Origin: Maritalea mobilis
Lineage (GTDB): Bacteria; Pseudomonadota; Alphaproteobacteria; Rhodobacterales; Rhodobacteraceae
Direction: 5' to 3'
Length of the DNA: 64,000 bases
Assembly (NCBI RefSeq): GCF_019800885.1
Contig: NZ_JAHVKE010000002.1
Coordinates: 186,001-250,000 of the forward strand
Position numbers and translations under genes: made by a program. This document shows positions 18,280-31,166 of the stretch, in pieces (the first letter of the stretch is position 1; each line of letters starts with the position of its first letter). The notes beneath the pieces are model-generated. The model had not been told where the DNA came from, searched no databases, and was given only the letters and a program-made list of their open reading frames with translations.

Positions 18280-19223
18280 GAGGTCTGTTCGCTATCCTGA
18301 TCCGGCGTCGGCGCCGGTGTGGGAGGTTCGGGTGACACCTCGGGCGGCGGCGGCAGATCCGCCAGGATCGCGGGCGGCAAGCCCATCAGCATCCGCGTGA
18401 TGGTGATGAGTTCTTCGCGCATATCCTTGCGTGGGGTCACGCGGTCCAGCATGCCGTGATCCAGCAGGTACTCCGCCCGTTGGAACCCCTCGGGGAGTTT
18501 CTCGCGGATCGTCTGTTCGATCACGCGTGGCCCGGCAAAGCAGATCAGTGCGTTGGGCTCGGCGATATGAACGTCACCCAGCATGGCGTAGCTGGCGGTC
18601 ACCCCACCCGTCGTCGGGTGCGTCAGCACCACGATATAGGGCAGGTTATTTTCCTTGAGCATCTGCACGGCGACCGTGGTGCGCGGCATCTGCATCAGCG
18701 ACAGGATACCCTCCTGCATGCGCGCGCCCCCGGCGGCAGAGAACAGGATCAGTGGGCGTTTCAGCATCACGGCACGTTCGGCGGCGGCGATGATCGCATT
18801 GCCCACATACATGCCCATGGACCCGCCCATGAAGCTGAAATCCTGCGCGACCGCGACGATAGGAGTGCGCCCGATCTCGCCCTCGGCGACCAGCATCGCC
18901 TCGGCCTCGCCCGTCTGTTTCTGGGCCGCCTTCAAGCGGTCCGGGTACTTTTTCTGATCGCGGAACTTGAGCGGATCATCGATGGGCTGCGGCACCTCGA
19001 CCTCGGTGAAGATGCCCGCGTCGAACAGCGCCGTGAACCGGTCGCGCGGCGTGAGCGCCATGTGATGCCCGCAATTCGTGCAGACGTTCAGGTTGTCGCT
19101 CAACTCGCGGTGAAACAGCATCGTGCCGCATTCATCACACTTGGACCACAGGTTCTCGGGCATCTCGCGACGCGAGAAGATCGAATTGATCCGGGGGCGG
19201 ACGTAGTTGGTGATCCAGTTCAT
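18276..19223 (-). CDS. accD: acetyl-CoA carboxylase carboxyltransferase subunit beta
   Basis: A 315-residue AccD, part of the carboxyltransferase that makes malonyl-CoA for fatty acid synthesis. The N-terminal zinc ribbon has four Cys at residues 29, 32, 48 and 51. The crotonase-like domain shows [15 protein letters not shown] and [12 protein letters not shown] Pro-rich tail after about residue 285 ([15 protein letters not shown]) is a variable extension. It is upstream of folC in one unit. Confidence 0.97.
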   Translation of the reverse strand: MNWITNYVRPRINSIFSRREMPENLWSKCDECGTMLFHRELSDNLNVCTNCGHHMALTPRDRFTALFDAGIFTEVEVPQPIDDPLKFRDQKKYPDRLKAAQKQTGEAEAMLVAEGEIGRTPIVAVAQDFSFMGGSMGMYVGNAIIAAAERAVMLKRPLILFSAAGGARMQEGILSLMQMPRTTVAVQMLKENNLPYIVVLTHPTTGGVTASYAMLGDVHIAEPNALICFAGPRVIEQTIREKLPEGFQRAEYLLDHGMLDRVTPRKDMREELITITRMLMGLPPAILADLPPPPEVSPEPPTPAPTPDQDSEQTS

Positions 19224-19307
19224 GCGCGCTCTCAGGACGGGTCTGACGGTTCGCGCCCGAGATAGGCCTCGCAGGCGGGAAATGCAATCATGCGCGGTGA
19301 CGTCCGG

Positions 19308-20204
19308 TCAGGCGCGGACGCGCTTCACGACCAGCCGGATGACCAGCCAGATTGCAACCGTGATGCCGATATCCAGAAGGATCAGGGGGGCCATGTCAGG
19401 CGAGGCCGGATCGACCGGCATCGTGTAAAGCGCAAGGCCTGACAGCGGCCCGTCGCTGGCCACGAACAGGATCGCGGCACAGTTATTGGCGAAATGAAGC
19501 CCCCACGCGGCCCCTATATTCCCGGTCACGGCGGTCAGATCGGCGGCAAGCAAGGCGAACACGCCAGTGGCGGCCACGATGAACCACGTGTTTTCGCCCA
19601 TCAGGTCGGGTTGGTAATGCGCCAAACCAAAGAGAACGGCCGGCAAGACCATCCAGATCACGGGCGAGCGGAAGCGCGCGGCCAGTTGCTGCTGAACATA
19701 GCCGCGAAACAGCAGCTCCTCCGCCCCGGTTTGCACGAACACACCCACCAAGGCGAGCGGCAGGAAACTGGCCCAGAGGGACAGGTCGAGATTTGGCGTG
19801 GGCGTTGCGCCCTCGGGGCTGGGGATCAGAAGGGTCGCGCCGTAGACAACGGCACAGACCACGGCCCCGATCGCGAAATGGGTTGAGAGCCGCGGAAATG
19901 GCCCGCCGAACAGGGACAGGGCCGGGCGTCTGTGAAGCAGTTTCGCCGCTGCCATCGGCCCCAGGGCCATCCCGATGAAGGTCGCCAGCAACAGAAGCGT
20001 GCTGGTCGGGCCGTTCGCCAGGGACATCGAGGCCATCCAGCGTTGCGCGCCCTCCGGGCCGCTCGTGATCAGAAGGATTCCGAAAATCAGCAGGATCCCG
20101 GCAAAATAGATTGCCCCGGCCAAGAGCAGGCCGACGAACAATCGCCATAGCTGGGGACGCGCCCGTGCGGGCGCCACGAATTCCGCGTGGGCGGGATACT
20201 GCAT
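19308..20204 (-). CDS. CPBP-family intramembrane metalloprotease
   Basis: A 298-residue membrane protein with the CPBP (ABI) domain in its C-terminal half. The three motifs are [17 protein letters not shown] and WGLHFANN, giving the conserved Glu-Glu, Arg and two His expected for a metal site. About seven membrane helices are seen. The start at 20204 (MQYPAHAEF) gives a short cytoplasmic lead before the first helix. It is divergent from ilvD. Confidence 0.9.
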   Translation of the reverse strand: MQYPAHAEFVAPARARPQLWRLFVGLLLAGAIYFAGILLIFGILLITSGPEGAQRWMASMSLANGPTSTLLLLATFIGMALGPMAAAKLLHRRPALSLFGGPFPRLSTHFAIGAVVCAVVYGATLLIPSPEGATPTPNLDLSLWASFLPLALVGVFVQTGAEELLFRGYVQQQLAARFRSPVIWMVLPAVLFGLAHYQPDLMGENTWFIVAATGVFALLAADLTAVTGNIGAAWGLHFANNCAAILFVASDGPLSGLALYTMPVDPASPDMAPLILLDIGITVAIWLVIRLVVKRVRA

Positions 20205-20381
20205 CGGCCTGCCTGCCTTTTGTTGTTGCAAACACCCTACTCCGCATCGGGGGGCGCGGCAATCATGCGTAGGCCCTGTTGGCCTAACGTTCTTGTGTCG
20301 CCGCAGGCCGCCGTCTATTCCGGAGCAAAGCCCGGCCAACCCTCGCCGGGACGCAAGCCTGTAAGCGGAAGGGAGCCAGCG

Positions 20382-22115
20382 ATGTTGAAGGGCAAGGTGG
20401 ACAAGTCGAAATTGCCAAGCCGCCACGTGACGGAAGGTCCGTCGCGCGCGCCGCACCGGTCGTATTTCTATGCAATGGGCATCTCCGAGGAAGAGATTCA
20501 CCAGCCTTTCGTCGGCGTCGCGACCTGCTGGAACGAGGCCGCGCCCTGTAACATCGCGCTGAACCGACAGGCACAGTCGGTGAAGCTGGGCGTGAAGCAT
20601 GCCAACGGCACCCCGCGCGAGTTCACGACGATCACCGTCACCGACGGCATCGCCATGGGCCATGAAGGGATGCGCTCGTCGCTTGCCTCGCGCGATGCCA
20701 TCGCCGATACGGTCGAGCTGACCATGCGTGGCCATTGCTACGACGCCATTGTCGGCCTTGCCGGGTGCGACAAGTCGCTGCCGGGCATGATGATGGCGAT
20801 GGTGCGCCTGAATGTGCCATCGGTCTTCATCTACGGCGGGTCCATCCTTCCGGGCCGTCTGGAAGGCAAGGACGTGACCGTGCAGGACGTGTTCGAAGCC
20901 GTCGGTCAGCACCAGGCGGGCAACATGTCGGACGAGATGTTGGCCGTGATCGAGCGCGTGGCTTGCCCCAGCGCGGGCGCTTGCGGCGGCCAGTTCACCG
21001 CCAACACCATGGCCTGCGTCTCCGAGGCGATCGGCCTGGCGCTGCCGAATTCTTCCGGCGCGCCCGCTCCCTATGAATCGCGCGACCAATACGGGGTCGC
21101 CTCGGGCGAGGCGGTGATGAACCTCTTGGAGAAGAACATCCGCGCCCGTGACATCGTCACCCGCAAATCGCTGGAAAACGCCGCGCGCGTCGTGGCCTGC
21201 ACCGGCGGCTCGACGAATGCCGGCCTGCACCTGCCCGCCATCGCGCACGAGGCCGGGATCGACTTCGACCTGTTCGACGTCTGCGAGATCTTCAAGGACA
21301 CGCCGTATTTCGTCGATATGAAGCCGGGCGGCCAATACGTCGCCAAGGACCTCTACGAAGCGGGCGGCGTGCCCGTCGTCATGAAGGAACTGCGCAAGGC
21401 GGGCCTCATCCACGAAGATTGCATCACCGCCACCGGCCGCAGCATGGGCGAGGAACTCGACCTCATCACGCGCGAAGCGGACGGCAAGGTCATCTATTCG
21501 GCTGCAACGCCGATCACGCCCACCGGTGGCGTCGTGGGCCTGAAAGGCAACCTTGCCCCCGAAGGCGCCATCGTGAAGGTCGCTGGCATGGCCGCAGAGA
21601 ACCAGGTGTTCACCGGTCCGGCCCGCGTCTTCGAATGTGAAGAAGACGCCTTCGAAGCCGTGAAGGCGCGCAACTACGAGGAAGGCGAGGTCATCGTCAT
21701 TCGCAACGAAGGGCCCAAGGGTGGCCCCGGCATGCGGGAAATGCTGGCCACGACCGCTGCCCTCTCGGGGCAGGGTATGGGCAAGAAGGTGGCTCTGATC
21801 ACCGATGGCCGTTTCTCGGGCGCAACGCGTGGCTTCTGCGTGGGCCATGTCGGCCCCGAGGCCGCCGTGGGTGGGCCGATCGGCCTGCTTCAGGATGGCG
21901 ACATGATCACGATTGACGCGATCAACGGCGAGTTGTCCGTCGCTCTGTCCGACAAGGAGCTGGAGGAGCGCCGCGCCAACTGGTCCGGCCCGCGTGAAAC
22001 GATCTACGCCACCGGCGCGCTTTGGAAATACGCCCAGTTGGTCGGGAATGCCCGTCTCGGCGCAGTCACCCATCCCGGTGGCAAAGAAGAGAAGCATGTC
22101 TACGCCGATCTTTGA
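20382..22115 (+). CDS. ilvD: dihydroxy-acid dehydratase
   Basis: A 577-residue enzyme of branched-chain amino acid synthesis, making 2-ketoacids from dihydroxy acids. The iron-sulfur and active-site Cys segments are visible: [18 protein letters not shown] and [16 protein letters not shown]. The C-terminal [13 protein letters not shown] and [12 protein letters not shown] are hallmarks of the IlvD/Edd family. An AAGGGAG site precedes the ATG at 20382. The next gene starts inside its 3' end. Confidence 0.96.
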   Translation: MLKGKVDKSKLPSRHVTEGPSRAPHRSYFYAMGISEEEIHQPFVGVATCWNEAAPCNIALNRQAQSVKLGVKHANGTPREFTTITVTDGIAMGHEGMRSSLASRDAIADTVELTMRGHCYDAIVGLAGCDKSLPGMMMAMVRLNVPSVFIYGGSILPGRLEGKDVTVQDVFEAVGQHQAGNMSDEMLAVIERVACPSAGACGGQFTANTMACVSEAIGLALPNSSGAPAPYESRDQYGVASGEAVMNLLEKNIRARDIVTRKSLENAARVVACTGGSTNAGLHLPAIAHEAGIDFDLFDVCEIFKDTPYFVDMKPGGQYVAKDLYEAGGVPVVMKELRKAGLIHEDCITATGRSMGEELDLITREADGKVIYSAATPITPTGGVVGLKGNLAPEGAIVKVAGMAAENQVFTGPARVFECEEDAFEAVKARNYEEGEVIVIRNEGPKGGPGMREMLATTAALSGQGMGKKVALITDGRFSGATRGFCVGHVGPEAAVGGPIGLLQDGDMITIDAINGELSVALSDKELEERRANWSGPRETIYATGALWKYAQLVGNARLGAVTHPGGKEEKHVYADL

Positions 22116-22836
22116 TCCGCGGATTCGCCCCGCCGCGCTTGGCTTGTTCTGCCTTGCGCTGGCGGGGTGCGTCGGCGGCTTGGGGGCCTCGGCCCCGCGC
22201 GAGGCGATCGTCACCCAATCGGCGATCATCGTCACCGGCCCCGAGGGGTTTTGCGTCGATGAAACGGCGACGCGCGATGATGGCGCGACGGCCTTCGTTC
22301 TTTTGGGCAACTGCGCGGCGATCTCAAGCTCCCGCCGCGCGGATCAACCATCGGTCCCGGCGGTTCTGACGGCAGCTATCTCTGCGCCGTCCGACGAGGG
22401 CGCGATTGCCGACAGCCTCGGGGAACTCGACGCCTTCTTCCGGTCGGAACAGGGGCTCGCGCTGCTCAGCCGGTCGCAAGACCCTGAAACGGTCACGGTT
22501 CTCGACACCCGGATCGAGGGGGACATGTTCCTGCTGCACGCAAGCGACGTCAGCGCCGGATCGGTCGAGGGTGTGCAGCGCGATTACTGGCGCGCCTATC
22601 TCGACCTGGGTCAGCGGATTACCACGCTTTCCGTTCTGGCGCTTGAGGATCGCGAGGTCAGCGAGGCGGAAAGCCTTGCGACCTTGCGCGCCTTTGCCGG
22701 CGCAGTTCAGGCGGCCAATGCCGGCCTGGGTGACACCGCCCCCATTGTCGCGCCTGCCGTTCCGGTCGAGGCGGTCCAGCCGCCCCCAAGCGGTGGTCTG
22801 TTCAATGTTGGCCTGTTCCGGCGAATATTCGGTTAA
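22096..22836 (+). CDS. lipoprotein of unknown function overlapping ilvD
   Basis: A 246-residue protein whose N-terminus ends in a lipobox (LALAGC), so it is probably lipid-anchored. The ATG lies 20 bases inside ilvD in another frame, with GAAGAGAAG as ribosome site. The mature part is Ala-rich and mixed alpha/beta, with a single further Cys pair (GFCVDE, NCAAIS) and a Pro-rich tail. No family was recognised. The overlap with a biosynthetic gene is probably only compact packing. Confidence 0.75.
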   Translation: MSTPIFDPRIRPAALGLFCLALAGCVGGLGASAPREAIVTQSAIIVTGPEGFCVDETATRDDGATAFVLLGNCAAISSSRRADQPSVPAVLTAAISAPSDEGAIADSLGELDAFFRSEQGLALLSRSQDPETVTVLDTRIEGDMFLLHASDVSAGSVEGVQRDYWRAYLDLGQRITTLSVLALEDREVSEAESLATLRAFAGAVQAANAGLGDTAPIVAPAVPVEAVQPPPSGGLFNVGLFRRIFG

Positions 22837-22904
22837 CGTCTTTTGAAGTTCGCCGTTATATTCGACGCGGACGGGACAGTGTTAGGTTTGAGGAACGAGT
22901 GTTC

Positions 22905-23678
22905 ATGGGGGATCAAAAGCCAGGCATTCTGGAACGGTTTGGCCGGAGTGACCGGCTGAAACGATGGCAGCGCGCGATGGACGCGCCCAGTGGCGTGCCC
23001 GGTTCGGCCCTTGTCGAAATGAATGTCGAGATGCGCGAAATGCGCGACAGGTTGGACGACCTTTCATCGCGTGCGCGGAATGAATTGTTGTCACGAGTCC
23101 GGCCCAGTGACGGGATCGAGCAGTCTGACCAGTGCGATTGGGCCATGCGCCCGGCCCCCTGGCGTGTCGAAATGCGCCCGCGCGGCCTGGTCGGCGTGCC
23201 GTCTCCGACGCATCTGCCGGGTGACGTGACCCTGTTTCACGACGCGGCGCATTCAGACCTCAGCCTACGGCAAGACCGCGCGCCAGCCTGGATTGACGGC
23301 GCCATTTTCGGCCTCGTGCTGGAGGTCTACCGGTTTGACGGATCCTTCGTGTCGCTGGTTCAGGATCTTCCCGCTGAAGCGGTCGAGGGTTTGACCCTGA
23401 ACCATTTCATCACGGTCGATCTTCGGATCGAACGGGAACAACCTGTCGAACTTTATGCCCGGCTGAATGTGCAGCACGGTCCGAATGTCGAACAACTGGT
23501 GCGACAGATCGAGATCCGCGAAGGGCGCGGACAGGCGGAATTCGATCTCGCCTATTCCAAGATCAACGAGCAACGAATCGAAAAAGCGTGGCTCGACCTC
23601 ATTATCGAAAGTCCCGAGATGACGCGTATCGCGCTGTGGGACATGGTGGTTTTGCGCGCGCCGCGCGCCGATGTCTAA
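22905..23678 (+). CDS. cytoplasmic protein of unknown function (DUF6478-like)
   Basis: A 257-residue protein that begins with a helical, charged segment (RFGRSDRLKRWQRAMD and a run of MREMRDRLDDLSS) and continues as a beta-rich domain with WAMRPAPWRVEMRPRG and FLNHFITVDLRIERE-like strands. It resembles a family annotated DUF6478 in Rhodobacterales; this is from memory. A GTG two codons before the ATG is the alternative start. It probably forms a unit with the next gene. Confidence 0.7.
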   Translation: MGDQKPGILERFGRSDRLKRWQRAMDAPSGVPGSALVEMNVEMREMRDRLDDLSSRARNELLSRVRPSDGIEQSDQCDWAMRPAPWRVEMRPRGLVGVPSPTHLPGDVTLFHDAAHSDLSLRQDRAPAWIDGAIFGLVLEVYRFDGSFVSLVQDLPAEAVEGLTLNHFITVDLRIEREQPVELYARLNVQHGPNVEQLVRQIEIREGRGQAEFDLAYSKINEQRIEKAWLDLIIESPEMTRIALWDMVVLRAPRADV

Positions 23679-23704
23679 GTCGTCCCTCGCGGGGCAGAAG
23701 GGTG

Positions 23705-24079
23705 ATGACAGTGCGGGAAAGACTGCAGCAGGTTCGGATCACGTCTGGCGTTTACGAAGGGATCTTCGAAGGGCCGTTGGAGACAGGGATCGAAGCGGTT
23801 CATAACGGCAAGGTTGTTGGTCTTGCTCGCATGGTCGCGATGCCGGACCAACCTGGGGCCACCCGTGTCACGATCGATCTGCCCGCAGATGTCCTGTCGG
23901 ACGGCGTGCAGGTGGTTGCCTTGCGCAGCACCACCAGCGGCGAGATTCTCGACCGGATAACGCTCATGGCAGGCACTGGCCTCGATGAAGATATCCGTGG
24001 CGAAGTGGCCCTGCTCCGCGACGAGATCGAGCTTTTGAAAACGGCGTTCCGGCGCCATGTGTCCGCGGCACAGGATTGA
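23705..24079 (+). CDS. small protein of unknown function
   Basis: A 124-residue protein with an AGAAGGG ribosome site. It looks like a beta-sandwich (ITSGVYEGIFEGPLETGIEAVHNGK, ATRVTIDLPADVLSDGVQVVALRS) followed by a C-terminal helix (EVALLRDEIELLKTAFRR) that could be a coiled coil. Its neighbour also pairs beta and helical parts. Function was not recognised. Confidence 0.7.
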   Translation: MTVRERLQQVRITSGVYEGIFEGPLETGIEAVHNGKVVGLARMVAMPDQPGATRVTIDLPADVLSDGVQVVALRSTTSGEILDRITLMAGTGLDEDIRGEVALLRDEIELLKTAFRRHVSAAQD

Positions 24080-24153
24080 CCTGCTCGTTGGGCGACCCTT
24101 AGGTTGACCCAACCCACGCATCGGACCTGCCCGTTGGAAAACGGAGCCTCAAG

Positions 24154-24618
24154 ATGACCGACTCTCACGAAAACGAGCACGCCGCCGAGCGTTCCCGCAG
24201 CCGGCCGCCCTTTTCCGGACGCGCGGCGGCGCTCTTCGGTGTGTCGCTTTCCGTTCTTGTGGCCGCGCTTAGCGGCATCGCGATGTACATCGCGCCGCAA
24301 GGTCGGCTGGCAAGCGCAATCGACTGGCATTGGGTGGGCCTGACGCGCGGGCAATGGGAAACCCTGCATACCACGACCAGCCTGTTGTTCGTCGGCTTCG
24401 TGGTCTGGCACTTCTGGGTTCACATCGCGGTATACAAAACGCTCCTCTTCGGCTCGGCCACGCGCAAGGGACACACGGTCGAAGTCCTGATCGCGGTCGC
24501 TGCCGTCGCCATTGTCGTGGTCACATCCGTTCTCGATTTGCCGCCTGCATCCTGGATCGAAGCCCTTGGCGGAATGTTCAAGCGCGAGTTTTGGGGAGAG
24601 GCGATCGGCTCTCATTAA
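24154..24618 (+). CDS. DUF4405-like membrane protein
   Basis: A 154-residue protein with about three to four helices in a cytochrome-b-like layout. His residues fall at WHWVGL, WETLHTTTS and VWHFWVH, which suits the DUF4405 family of small putative heme-binding membrane proteins. The N-terminal 22 residues are charged and cytoplasmic. Heme binding is inferred from the His pattern only. Confidence 0.7.
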   Translation: MTDSHENEHAAERSRSRPPFSGRAAALFGVSLSVLVAALSGIAMYIAPQGRLASAIDWHWVGLTRGQWETLHTTTSLLFVGFVVWHFWVHIAVYKTLLFGSATRKGHTVEVLIAVAAVAIVVVTSVLDLPPASWIEALGGMFKREFWGEAIGSH

Positions 24619-24637
24619 AAGGCCCGGATGCCCGTGA

Positions 24638-26734
<2,097 letters not shown>

Positions 26735-26833
26735 TTTTTTTCGGCGGATGTGAAACTCCGGCCGCGCCTCCCTCGTGGTTCCTGTCAGCTCGGCCAAAAA
26801 GGCCGGGAAAACAGTCCAATCTTGGAGGCTAAG

Positions 26834-27709
26834 ATGTTCAAGAAGTTGCTGATGATCAGCGCGATGCCGATGATCCCGGTTCTGTTCACCCAAGCGGTTT
26901 ATGGCGAAGCCCATTCCGGCGGTCCGACCCTGACCGGCTACGCCTTGGCGAATGACGGTGCATCCGTGGTCGTCATGCCCGATCTGGCGGATCCGGCCAC
27001 CGCCATGTCGCAGGACCTGGATAACGCAGTTGCTGCCATCGCTTACCGTCCCGTGACCGGTGATTTGCTCGGCTTCGGCGCAGGCATGATCTACACGATC
27101 GACCCGATGACGGGTATGATGTCGGATCTGAGCGCGTCCTTCATGGATGACGCCATGATCGACGATGACGCAATGGTCGGGTTCGATTTCAACAACGCGA
27201 TCGACGCCGTGCGCGCGGTTTCGACGGCGGGTGACAACCTTGTCTATTTCCCGGACGGGTTCGGCGACAATGATGAGCGCGCGAATTCGGTGCGCCGTTT
27301 CACGACGCTGGCCTATGAAGACGGCGACGCGAACGCTGGCACAACGCCGATGGTCTTCGCCAACGCCTACACCAACGCGATCAACGGCATGACTGCGTCC
27401 GAGACCTTTCAATACGCCCTCGATGCCGAGACCGACTCGTTGGTCAGTCTTGCCAACAACGCCGGCATGCTGGCGACCATTGCCGAGGTGACGGTGGACG
27501 GGATGGCTGTCGATCTGGCACCGATGGGCGGCTTCGACATCGCCTCGCCCGCCGAGGGAGAGAACATGGCCTATGCGATCCTTCAGATGGAAGGCGCCGA
27601 GACCGCGGGCCTTTATTCGATCGACCTGGAAAGTGGCGCAGCCGAGATGTTGGCCGATCTGGGCATGGGCGGTGTGACCGGGTTCGCCGTGGCGGTCGCG
27701 GGCCAATAA
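26834..27709 (+). CDS. secreted DUF4394-like beta-propeller-type protein
   Basis: A 291-residue protein with a signal peptide (ends near YGEAHSG) and a TGGAGG site. The mature protein is acidic and Met/Ala/Asp-rich, with repeated strands of the DUF4394 pattern: GYALANDGASVVVM, AIAYRPVTGDLLGFG, VGFDFNNAIDAVR and TPMVFANAYTN. Such proteins are likely extracellular or periplasmic; the role is unknown. A strong hairpin follows. Confidence 0.75.
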   Translation: MFKKLLMISAMPMIPVLFTQAVYGEAHSGGPTLTGYALANDGASVVVMPDLADPATAMSQDLDNAVAAIAYRPVTGDLLGFGAGMIYTIDPMTGMMSDLSASFMDDAMIDDDAMVGFDFNNAIDAVRAVSTAGDNLVYFPDGFGDNDERANSVRRFTTLAYEDGDANAGTTPMVFANAYTNAINGMTASETFQYALDAETDSLVSLANNAGMLATIAEVTVDGMAVDLAPMGGFDIASPAEGENMAYAILQMEGAETAGLYSIDLESGAAEMLADLGMGGVTGFAVAVAGQ

Positions 27710-27722
27710 CCCAGCAACGGCA

Positions 27723-27745
27723 AACGGGCGCCAGCGGCGCCCGTT
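27723..27745. terminator. perfect 10-bp hairpin between convergent genes
   Basis: AACGGGCGCC and GGCGCCCGTT pair around AGC, with only a weak T-rich stretch after it on the plus strand. It separates the DUF4394-like gene from the end of argG and may serve both. Confidence 0.6.
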
Positions 27746-27799
27746 GATCTGATCCGTCATTACGGGTGGCCGGGCAATCCGGCTGCCCGTTCACTCAGG

Positions 27800-29023
27800 T
27801 CACTTCCCGCCCAGGCGCCGGTTCCGCGCAGCGAGGAGCTTCAGGCGAAGCGCATTGAGCTGGATGAACCCCTGCGCGTCCTTCTGGTCGTAGGCGCCGG
27901 CGTCTTCCTCGAAGGTCACATGTGCTTCGGAATACAGGCTGTGATCCGACCAGCGCGCCACGGTGCGCGCGGAGCCCTTGAACAGCATCAGTTTGACCGT
28001 GCCGGTGACGTGTTCCTGGCTCTTGTCGATCAGGGCCTGGAGCATTTCGCGCTCGGGGCTGAACCAGAAGCCGTTATAGATCAGCTCCGCGTAGCGCGGC
28101 ATGATCGAGTCTTTCAGGTGGCCGGCACCACTATCGAGCGTGATCTGCTCGATCCCACGATGTGCCTCCAAAAGGATATCGCCGCCCGGTGTTTCGTAGA
28201 TGCCGCGCGATTTCATGCCGACAAACCGGTTTTCAACGAAATCCAGTCGTCCGATGCCATGCTTCTTGCCGTAGGCGTTCAGCGTGGTCAGGATCGTCGC
28301 GGGCGACATCGCCTCGCCATTGATCGCGACCGCGTCACCCTTTTCGAAACTGATCTCGATGTATTCCGGCTCGTCCGGGGCGGTCACCGGATCATCCGTG
28401 CGCTGGTAAACGTAATCCGGTGCCATCTCGGCCGGGTCTTCCAGCACTTTCCCCTCGGACGAGGTGTGCAGCAGGTTCGCGTCGACCGAGAAGGGCGCTT
28501 CCCCGCGCTTGTCCTTGGCGATCGGGATCTGGTTCTTCTCGGCGAAGTCGAGCAGACGCGTGCGGCTGGTCAGGTCCCATTCGCGCCACGGGGCGATCAC
28601 CTTGATCTCGGGGTTCAACGCATAGGCCGCCAGTTCGAACCGGACCTGGTCATTGCCCTTGCCAGTCGCGCCGTGGCTGACGGCATCCGCGCCGGTTTCC
28701 TCGGCGATCTCGACCAGCCGCTTGGAGATCAGCGGCCGTGCGATCGAGGTGCCCAGCAGGTACAGCCCCTCGTAGACTGCGTTTGCCCGGAACATGGGGA
28801 AGACGAAATCGCGGACGAATTCCTCGCGCAGGTCCTCGATATAAATCTCGCTGACGCCCAGCATCTCGGCTTTCTTGCGCGCCGGCTCAAGCTCTTCGCC
28901 CTGGCCGAGGTCGGCGGTGAAGGTCACCACCTCGCAGCCATACTCGGTTTGCAACCATTTCAGGATGATCGAGGTGTCGAGACCGCCGGAATAGGCAAGC
29001 ACGACCTTCTTGGGTGCGGACAT
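27800..29023 (-). CDS. argG: argininosuccinate synthase
   Basis: A 407-residue enzyme joining citrulline and aspartate with ATP in arginine synthesis. The PP-loop AYSGGLDTS is at residues 9-17. Further landmarks are [22 protein letters not shown] and the C-terminal [19 protein letters not shown]. Length and start are standard. It stands alone, convergent on the DUF4394-like gene. Confidence 0.97.
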   Translation of the reverse strand: MSAPKKVVLAYSGGLDTSIILKWLQTEYGCEVVTFTADLGQGEELEPARKKAEMLGVSEIYIEDLREEFVRDFVFPMFRANAVYEGLYLLGTSIARPLISKRLVEIAEETGADAVSHGATGKGNDQVRFELAAYALNPEIKVIAPWREWDLTSRTRLLDFAEKNQIPIAKDKRGEAPFSVDANLLHTSSEGKVLEDPAEMAPDYVYQRTDDPVTAPDEPEYIEISFEKGDAVAINGEAMSPATILTTLNAYGKKHGIGRLDFVENRFVGMKSRGIYETPGGDILLEAHRGIEQITLDSGAGHLKDSIMPRYAELIYNGFWFSPEREMLQALIDKSQEHVTGTVKLMLFKGSARTVARWSDHSLYSEAHVTFEEDAGAYDQKDAQGFIQLNALRLKLLAARNRRLGGK

Positions 29024-29107
29024 GGGAGGGCTCCGTCAGGCTTTCGTCATTGACCGACGGGGCGATACCGGGTTTTCAGGGGCGGGGCAAGGTGAGTGGA
29101 GGTCGAG

Positions 29108-29875
29108 ATGGACTATGGGTATCAGTTGCTGCGCCACGCCGTGCGGCAGGTCTTCGGCAATCTCGGGCAGGCCGCGCAGTTGACGCTGCTGTTGGCCATG
29201 GCCCCCACGATCTTTCTGGCCGTGACGAACACCGACCTGATGACAGGCGGGCCCGGTTTCGACCCCTCCAACCCGAATGCCCAGCAAATGCCCGAGGTCA
29301 ATTGGCTGCTGGCGCTGGTCGGCGCGATCCTGAGCGTCGTCGCCTGGGTCTGGGCAGCGGTGGCATGGCATCGGTTCGTCTTGCTCGAGGAATATGCGAA
29401 CGGCCCCATCCCGTCGTGGCACGGCTCCAGCAACGGGCGCTATTTCATTCGTGCTTTGCAGGTGGGCCTGATCCTTGTGGGGGCGATGATCGCGATGACG
29501 ATCATCATCGGCCTCGTCGTGATGATCCTGCCCGGTTTCGGGGCCGGTTTGATCCTCGGGATCGGTCTGATCATCGGGATCAGCTGGGTGGGCACGCGTG
29601 TGGGCCTTGTCCTTCCGGCCGCAGCCATCGACGCTCCGCTGTCCATCGGCGAAAGCTGGCAGGTAACGGGGCCCGTTTCGGGCCAGATCCTGTTGCCGAT
29701 CATCGTGATCGCGTTGGTTGGCGGGTTGTTGTCGCAAGCGGTGCTGGTTCTCTTCGGAGTCGGGATCGTGGCCGTTCTCGTGTCCGCCGTGATTTCGTGG
29801 CTGCAACTTCTCGTGAACCTTGCCTTGATGACCACGCTTTATGGCAACCTCGTCGAGGGTCGGCAGCTACACTGA
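29108..29875 (+). CDS. integral membrane protein of unknown function
   Basis: A 255-residue protein with about six hydrophobic segments and a central loop holding AWHRFVLLEEYANGPIPSWHG, a pattern seen in many alphaproteobacterial YciC-like or 'glycerophosphoryl diester phosphodiesterase membrane domain' proteins. The ATG at 29108 has a GGAGGT site; a GTG four codons upstream is less likely. It precedes ilvA by 38 bases. The function is unknown. Confidence 0.75.
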   Translation: MDYGYQLLRHAVRQVFGNLGQAAQLTLLLAMAPTIFLAVTNTDLMTGGPGFDPSNPNAQQMPEVNWLLALVGAILSVVAWVWAAVAWHRFVLLEEYANGPIPSWHGSSNGRYFIRALQVGLILVGAMIAMTIIIGLVVMILPGFGAGLILGIGLIIGISWVGTRVGLVLPAAAIDAPLSIGESWQVTGPVSGQILLPIIVIALVGGLLSQAVLVLFGVGIVAVLVSAVISWLQLLVNLALMTTLYGNLVEGRQLH

Positions 29876-29913
29876 GTCTGGACAGCGCGCCCGCGTTGGG
29901 GCACGCCCGTGAC

Positions 29914-31161
29914 ATGACCCAGTTTTCCGATGCCGCCCGCGCCGCCACCGAGGCCCTGCGCGACCTGTTTCCGCCCACGCCGCTTCAGCGCAACGCGCAT
30001 CTGAGCGAGCGTTTCGGGGCCGATATCTGGCTCAAGCGCGAAGATCTGAGCCCCGTCCGATCCTACAAGATCCGGGGCGCGTTCAACGCCATGCGCAAGG
30101 TGTTGGCCGCGACGCCCGAGAAACGCAAATTCGTCTGTGCCAGTGCGGGCAACCATGCGCAGGGCGTCGCCTTTGTCTGTGCGCATTTCGGGGTCGAGGG
30201 CACGATCTTCATGCCGGTGACGACGCCCGAGCAGAAGATCATGAAGACCCGGCGTTTCGGCGGGGATGCCGTCACCATCGAGTTGGTCGGCGATTTCTTC
30301 GACGACACGCTGGCGGCGGCCAAGGCCCATTGCGAGTCGACCGGCGCGCATTTCCTGTCGCCCTTCGATGACCCCGACGTGATCGAGGGGCAGGCATCTG
30401 TCGCCGTCGAGTTGCTGGACGACATGGGGGACGCGCCGGACCGGTTGATCCTGCCTGTGGGCGGGGGTGGCCTGTCTGCCGGGATGATTTCGTATTTCAA
30501 CGCGGTTGGCGCCCGGACCAAGTTCACGCTGGTCGAGCCGGTGGGTGGACCAAGCCTGACGGCAGCCCTGCGGATTGGCGCGCCGCAGACCATCCCGATC
30601 ACCGATACATTCGTGGACGGGGCCGCCGTTGCACGCATCGGGGACCGCACGTTCGACGTGTTGAAATCGGTTGCGCCCGCCGATGTCCTTCTGGCGCCCG
30701 AGAATCGTATCTGCGTAACGATACAAGAGATGCTGAACGGCGAAGGGATCGTGCTAGAGCCTGCCGGCGCACTGGCCGTCGATGTGTTGGATGATGTGCG
30801 CGACCAGATCGCCGGGCAGACGGTCGTCTGCGTGACCTCGGGCGGCAATTTCGATTTCGAGCGCCTCCCCGAGGTCAAGGAACGCGCCATGAATTGGCAG
30901 GGCGTGAAGAAATACTTCATCCTGCGCTTGCCGCAGCGGCCCGGCGCATTGCGTGATTTCCTCGACCTTCTGGGCGCCGACGACAACATCACCCGGTTCG
31001 AATACCTCAAGAAGAACAGCCGCAATTTCGGCTCGGTCCTGATCGGCATCGAAACCGGCGACGCAGCGAACTTCCCCGTCTTGTTCGAACGGGTGAACGC
31101 CCGCGGATTCGCTTTCCGCGATGTTACAGATGACGAGGTTCTGGCCGATTTCCTGATCTGA
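29914..31161 (+). CDS. ilvA: threonine ammonia-lyase (biosynthetic type, single ACT-like domain)
   Basis: A 415-residue PLP enzyme making 2-oxobutanoate for isoleucine. The PLP Lys is K52 in SYKIRGAFNAM, and the phosphate loop GGGGLSAG is near residue 187. The C-terminal region from about 325 (YFILRLPQRPGALRDFLDLLG) is a single ACT-like regulatory domain, shorter than the double domain of Escherichia coli IlvA. Feedback control by isoleucine is likely but not shown. The gene ilvD is 8 kb away. Confidence 0.93.
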   Translation: MTQFSDAARAATEALRDLFPPTPLQRNAHLSERFGADIWLKREDLSPVRSYKIRGAFNAMRKVLAATPEKRKFVCASAGNHAQGVAFVCAHFGVEGTIFMPVTTPEQKIMKTRRFGGDAVTIELVGDFFDDTLAAAKAHCESTGAHFLSPFDDPDVIEGQASVAVELLDDMGDAPDRLILPVGGGGLSAGMISYFNAVGARTKFTLVEPVGGPSLTAALRIGAPQTIPITDTFVDGAAVARIGDRTFDVLKSVAPADVLLAPENRICVTIQEMLNGEGIVLEPAGALAVDVLDDVRDQIAGQTVVCVTSGGNFDFERLPEVKERAMNWQGVKKYFILRLPQRPGALRDFLDLLGADDNITRFEYLKKNSRNFGSVLIGIETGDAANFPVLFERVNARGFAFRDVTDDEVLADFLI

Positions 31162-31166
31162 ATCGG